A DNA stretch of 64,000 bases from 'Nostoc azollae' 0708. Its GTDB lineage: Bacteria; Cyanobacteriota; Cyanobacteriia; Cyanobacteriales; Nostocaceae. The notes beneath the pieces are model-generated. The model was not told where the DNA came from and did not search any database. It was given only the letters and a program-made list of their open reading frames with translations. Location: the NCBI RefSeq assembly GCF_000196515.1, contig NC_014248.1, positions 2,411,001-2,475,000 on the forward strand, read 5' to 3'. Made by a program: the position numbers and the translations under genes. Every line of letters starts with the position of its first letter. Positions within the stretch are counted from its first letter, which is position 1. Below are positions 59,661 to 64,000 of the stretch, piece after piece.

Positions 59661-59712
59661 CATACCTACCTCCCTAGAAGGGCGAAGATTCTGGTGTCAA
59701 ACAGCAATTACA

Positions 59713-59908
59713 GGCGAAAGCCTGTCTGACATCACCTATTTTGCTTATAAAAATTCAAAGTCTCAAATCGGATGACGATTATTTATACAATTACCTCTAA
59801 AGTCTTACTTGGCGAAAGCCTGTCTGACATCACCTATTTTGCTTATAAAAATTCAAAGTCTCAAATCGGATGACGATTATTTATACAATTACCTCTAAAG
59901 TCTTACTT
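59713..59908. repeat. Perfect 98-bp tandem duplication
   Basis: Bases 59713-59810 are repeated exactly at 59811-59908. The unit begins ggcgaaagcctgtctgac and has no coding capacity. The absence of any difference between copies means the duplication is recent. It lies in the gap between the dead kinase and the CheB/CheR hybrid gene. Confidence 0.97.
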
Positions 59909-60035
59909 AATGTTGCTTTTTTGTTGGCATTAATACCTACGCCATATAACCTATATTCCGCTAGAGTAGACCTAGCAAAGTCAGATCTTTATAACTCAAA
60001 AAGTCAGATCCCGGACTTGAATTCGGTTGCATAAT

Positions 60036-63000
60036 ATGAACTCTAGGCGGTCTTCTAACAAATCTGAAGCTGATGATTCCACCGCTAAAGCATCCCCACA
60101 GCAACAGGGGAAACAAAAAGATTTATTTCCAATTGTCGGGATTGGAGCCTCTGCGGGGGGATTAGAAGCATTTACACAACTCTTAAACCATTTACCAGCG
60201 GATACAGGTATGGGATTTGTGCTGGTTCAGCACATGAACCCCCAGGAAAAAAGTATGTTAACAGAGATTCTTTCTCCGACAACCCAAATGGTGGTGACAG
60301 AGGCCGAGGAAGCGATGTCTGTGAAACCGAATCATGTTTATGTGATTCCGCCCAATGCAACAATGACCATTAGAGAAGGAGTGCTGAAACTGAAGCCCCG
60401 TGAGAAGACTTATGGCCTCTCAATGACAGTTGATGGTTTCTTTTTTTCCTTAGCAGAGGATTTGGGTAACAAAGCCATTGGAGTTGTGCTGTCAGGGGGT
60501 GATGGAGATGGAACAAGGGGTTTAGAAAGCATCAAGGCAGTAGGTGGGATGACTTTTGCTCAATGTGAGGAATCAGCAAAAGTTAGTAGTATGCCGAATA
60601 CAGCGATGGCTTCTGGTTATGTAGACTTTATCCTCACCCCCGAACAAATTGCCGAAAAACTAGTAAAGATCAGCTTTCATCCCTATATTAACCACTCAAC
60701 ACCTCTCAAACCGACTGAAGTTATGCCGAAAAAAACAGATGCTTTGTTAAAGATTTTCAATTTGCTACGGGTAGCTACAGGTGTTGACTTTAGTTATTAC
60801 AAACAGACTACCCTAAAGCGGCGAATTCAACGGCGAATAATATTGTATAAACTGGATCAGATGGAAGATTACGTTAATTATCTCCAGAATAATCCAGCAG
60901 AAGTCATCGCATTGTATCAAGATGTCTTAATTACTGTCACCAGTTTTTTCCGAGATTCAGAAGCTTTTGAAGCTTTAAAAACCAAAGTATTTCCAGATAT
61001 GCTTACTAAGCAGCGTAAAGCCAATGATCCCATTCGTATATGGGTTGTGGGATGTTCAACTGGTGAAGAAGCCTACTCGATTGCTATATGTTTGCTGGAA
61101 TTTTTAACTAATCGGGGAATTAATATACCCATCCAGATTTTTGCTACAGATATCAATGAAGTGGCAATAGAAAAAGCTAGAATCGGTATCTACAAACTGC
61201 ATCAAGTAGCAGAGATTTCTCCAGAACGATTAAACCGTTTCTTTGTTCATATAGACAGTGGCTACCAGATTACTAAATCAGTCAGAGACCTGTGTGTTTT
61301 TGCCAGACAGAACTTGATTAATGATCCCCCATTTTCTCGGCTAGATTTGATCACTTGTCGGAATGTCTTGATTTATTTGGGTTCTACTGCTCAGCAAAAG
61401 CTCCTCCCCATCTTTCATTATGGTCTTAAACCTACAGGTTTTTTGATGTTAGGCACATCGGAGACAGTGGGGGAATTTGCTGACTTGTTTAATTTAGTGG
61501 ATAAAAAGTACAAGATTTATGCGCGGAAAATAGCATCTACCCGGCTCCCTATTGAGCCAATAACTAGTAACTATCCTGTGGAAACCACAAAATCTCCACT
61601 GCTAATAAGTAATGATTCGTGGAATGATGTGGAAATACACAAAGAGGCTGACAGAATTGTATTAAATAAATTCGCACCTGTAGGTGTGATTATTAACAAT
61701 GATCTGGAGATTTTACAATTCCGAGGTCAGACAAGTCGCTATTTACAACCTGCACCAGGTAGACCCAGTTTCAATTTGCTGAAAATGGCCAAAGAAGAAT
61801 TGCGGCTAGAGTTACGTAGCTCAGTTCATCAAGCTAAAAAGCAAGCCATCGCCACTAAAACAGAAGGGATACGAATTAAAGAAGAAAACAAATTTAGGAT
61901 GGTAAACATCCATGTGATTCCCTTGCCAATTCTTGGTGCAGGAGAAGACTTTTTTTTAGTTTTGTTTGAGGATATCCCCCTTTCAGAAAGTTTGCTAACG
62001 GCAGCAGATAGCAATATTAAACCTGAACAGGAAACAAAAAACAGTTATGAGCAGGAAATTACTGTTCTTCAGCACGAATTAACATCTACTAAAGACTATC
62101 TGCAATCAATAATTGAGGAACAGCAAGCCAGTAATCAGGATTTGAGAGCAGCTAATGAAGAAATACTCTCCAGTAATGAGGAGTTGCACAGTACCAATGA
62201 AGAATTGGAAACTGCTAAGGAAGAAATTCAGGCTACCAATGAAGAATTAAATAGTATTAACGACGAACTGCAACGGCGAAATATAGAAGCGACTCTGGTT
62301 AGTAACGATTTACAAAATCTCTTTAGTAGTATTAATATTTCTATCCTGATGGTAGGGAGTGATTTAAAGATTCGCTGCTTTAATATAGCAGCAGAGATCA
62401 TATTTAACTTAATTCCTACTGATAAGGGACGACCATTGAGTAATATTAAACACAAATTAAAAGTCCCCAATTTAGAAGCAAAGATTGTAGAAGTAATTAG
62501 CACCTCGAACTTGAAAACGCAGGAGGTGCAAGATTTAGATGGTCATTGGTATGATCTACGCATCAGACCATATCGGACTATTGACAACAAAATTGATGGT
62601 GCGGTGGTAATTTTGGTTGATATTGATGATATCAGACGTAATGCTAATATCCTCAAATCATTCCGTGAATATGCAGCGGCAATTGTGTCTACCGTGCGGG
62701 AATCTTTGGTGGTGATGGATGTAGATTTAAAAGTGGTTACTGCTAATCAGTTTTTCTATGAAGCATTCCAGGTGGGAGCAAAAGAAACAGAAAATCGCCT
62801 CATTTATGAAATCGGTGATGGACAGTGGAATATTCCCCAGTTGCGCTCGCTCTTGGAAGATACTATCCCCCAACAAGGCCAGTTTCAAGATGTAGAAATT
62901 GAGCATGACTTTGAGCAAATCGGTCACAAAATTATGCGCCTCAATGGCCGAAAAATTACGCAAATAGGTGATACGCCAATGATTATCCTGGTAATTGAGG

Positions 63001-64000
63001 ATATCACCCAACGCAAGCAATTAGAAGCAGAACGGACTCAACTCCTAGCTCAAGAACAATCAGCCCGGACTGCGGCAGAAACAGCCAACTGTGCTAAGGA
63101 TGAGTTTTTATCTGTTCTTTCTCATGAGTTACGTAATCCGCTGAATTGTCTGCTAGGGTGGACGCAATTGCTACGAAAACAGCAGCTGGACGAAGCCAAG
63201 ACTAATCAGGCATTGGAAGCCATTGAGCGCAGTGCTAAGGCACAACATCAGCTGATTGGGGATTTATTGGATATCTCCCGTATTAGCGTTGGGCAGATGC
63301 GTCTGGAAGCACAGCCTGTTAAGCTTATTCCTGTGATTGAAGCGGCGATAGATGTGGTGCAATTGGCCGCAGATGCTAAAAACATTCAAATTCAATCGAG
63401 ACTCGATTCTGCTGGAAGAACCTTGGTTGGAGATCAAATTCGCTTACAACAGGTGATTTGGAATTTACTTTCCAACTCGATTAAATTTACTCCTGTGGGT
63501 GGAAGAATTGATATCACCTTAGATTACAGTCCTTTTCAAGGTGAAATTCAAGTTAGGGACACTGGGGTAGGTATCAGCGCAGACTTTCTGCCCTATATTT
63601 TTGACCGCTTCCGTCAGGCTGATCGTAGCCCAACCAGGTCAAATACTGGACTAGGATTGGGACTTTCGATTGTGCGACATTTGGTAGAACTCCACGGTGG
63701 TACAGTGGAAGTGACAAGTCCAGGTGAGGGTCAAGGTGCTACTTTTACTGTTAGACTACCTCTGCAAACTAATCTAGAAAAGATTTTAGAAACGAGTGCT
63801 ATAGCAAATCCTCAAAATCCAGTTATTTATCCGGCTTCTCCTGCTTCCAACTCCCCTGTCTCTTCCCCATCATTAGCTGGTGTGCGGGTGCTGATGGTCG
63901 ATGATGAAGCAGATATTCGTCAATTATTTCAAATCGTGCTGGAAGAGTATGGAATACAAGTAACAGAGGCAGGATCGGTAAAAGAAGCTTTATCAATACT
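60036..64000 (+). CDS. CheB-CheR-PAS hybrid histidine kinase, truncated by the window edge
   Basis: The frame is open from the ATG at 60036 to the end (1321 codons). In order: CheB-type methylesterase (about 30-220, Ser39 in GIGASAGG, His in VQHMNP, Asp in SGGDGDGTRG); CheR-type methyltransferase (about 235-505, AdoMet loop VVGCSTGEEAYS at 337-348); a PAS-like region (about 530-650); a coiled coil (about 670-752, repeated ANEEILSSNEELHSTNEELETAKEE); two more PAS-like domains; HisKA with His1030 (SHELRNPL); HATPase (NLLSNSIKFTPVGG, DTGVGI, GLGLGLSIVRHLVELHGG); and a receiver beginning RVLMVDDEADIRQLF at about 1284, whose phospho-Asp lies beyond the window. It is a large cytosolic sensor; the input is unknown. 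No lesion is seen. Confidence 0.93.
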   Translation, partial: MNSRRSSNKSEADDSTAKASPQQQGKQKDLFPIVGIGASAGGLEAFTQLLNHLPADTGMGFVLVQHMNPQEKSMLTEILSPTTQMVVTEAEEAMSVKPNHVYVIPPNATMTIREGVLKLKPREKTYGLSMTVDGFFFSLAEDLGNKAIGVVLSGGDGDGTRGLESIKAVGGMTFAQCEESAKVSSMPNTAMASGYVDFILTPEQIAEKLVKISFHPYINHSTPLKPTEVMPKKTDALLKIFNLLRVATGVDFSYYKQTTLKRRIQRRIILYKLDQMEDYVNYLQNNPAEVIALYQDVLITVTSFFRDSEAFEALKTKVFPDMLTKQRKANDPIRIWVVGCSTGEEAYSIAICLLEFLTNRGINIPIQIFATDINEVAIEKARIGIYKLHQVAEISPERLNRFFVHIDSGYQITKSVRDLCVFARQNLINDPPFSRLDLITCRNVLIYLGSTAQQKLLPIFHYGLKPTGFLMLGTSETVGEFADLFNLVDKKYKIYARKIASTRLPIEPITSNYPVETTKSPLLISNDSWNDVEIHKEADRIVLNKFAPVGVIINNDLEILQFRGQTSRYLQPAPGRPSFNLLKMAKEELRLELRSSVHQAKKQAIATKTEGIRIKEENKFRMVNIHVIPLPILGAGEDFFLVLFEDIPLSESLLTAADSNIKPEQETKNSYEQEITVLQHELTSTKDYLQSIIEEQQASNQDLRAANEEILSSNEELHSTNEELETAKEEIQATNEELNSINDELQRRNIEATLVSNDLQNLFSSINISILMVGSDLKIRCFNIAAEIIFNLIPTDKGRPLSNIKHKLKVPNLEAKIVEVISTSNLKTQEVQDLDGHWYDLRIRPYRTIDNKIDGAVVILVDIDDIRRNANILKSFREYAAAIVSTVRESLVVMDVDLKVVTANQFFYEAFQVGAKETENRLIYEIGDGQWNIPQLRSLLEDTIPQQGQFQDVEIEHDFEQIGHKIMRLNGRKITQIGDTPMIILVIEDITQRKQLEAERTQLLAQEQSARTAAETANCAKDEFLSVLSHELRNPLNCLLGWTQLLRKQQLDEAKTNQALEAIERSAKAQHQLIGDLLDISRISVGQMRLEAQPVKLIPVIEAAIDVVQLAADAKNIQIQSRLDSAGRTLVGDQIRLQQVIWNLLSNSIKFTPVGGRIDITLDYSPFQGEIQVRDTGVGISADFLPYIFDRFRQADRSPTRSNTGLGLGLSIVRHLVELHGGTVEVTSPGEGQGATFTVRLPLQTNLEKILETSAIANPQNPVIYPASPASNSPVSSPSLAGVRVLMVDDEADIRQLFQIVLEEYGIQVTEAGSVKEALSI

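Overview
The window reads as chromosome of a filamentous, heterocyst-type cyanobacterium (Nostocales). Support comes from AT-rich DNA with scattered GCGATCGC (HIP1) octamers, cyanobacteria-specific families (DUF3038, DUF4335, DUF2256, a CyaC-type cyclase, a Mo-nitrogenase C-terminal-domain protein), short tandem heptamer-type repeats, and IS701, IS4, IS5, IS1634 and ISAs1 relatives. The density of broken genes and dead insertion sequences is very high, as in eroding genomes of host-restricted cyanobacteria such as the Azolla symbiont. The species is inferred, not proven.

Layout: 0.3-12.1 kb is well preserved: a DUF3038/DUF4335 pair, an FHA-fused class A penicillin-binding protein, a small secreted protein, lspA, bioY, and a complete pstS-pstC-pstA-pstB phosphate transporter behind a clear three-repeat Pho box. 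12.2-18 kb holds an IS4 remnant, tRNA-Gly(UCC), a TonB-like gene frameshifted inside an 18-bp repeat tract, and a large CyaC-like kinase/adenylate cyclase. 19-28.4 kb mixes intact genes (GNAT, conserved hypothetical, hisC, sulfurtransferase, glmU) with broken ones (YqiA-like hydrolase, FecR-like protein, outer-membrane beta-barrel, Uma2, MnmC-like methyltransferase). 28.7-49 kb contains three decayed copies of one ~1.4-kb IS701 element. One splits a histidine kinase gene and another splits an anion permease gene. Intact genes between them are isoaspartyl peptidase, pyrD, an aldehyde dehydrogenase, rpmF, a catalytically substituted caspase-like protein and a Mo-nitrogenase C-terminal-domain protein. 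49-57.4 kb is an IS graveyard inside a serine/threonine kinase gene. A second kinase gene follows, broken only by nonsense codons. The window ends in a CheB-CheR-PAS-kinase-receiver hybrid that runs off the right edge.

How the genes work together: the living content is mostly housekeeping (cell wall and lipoprotein maturation, phosphate and biotin uptake, histidine, pyrimidine and UDP-GlcNAc synthesis, ribosomal protein L32) plus two large signalling proteins. The dead content is mostly sensing and signalling (GAF-kinase, histidine kinase, two Ser/Thr kinases), envelope or secreted proteins, tRNA modification and transposases. I see no convincing new multi-gene system. The most unusual signals are the repeat-borne frameshift in the TonB-like gene, the nonsense-only kinase pseudogene, the nested IS array, the His/Cys-substituted caspase, and recurrent short tandem duplications.
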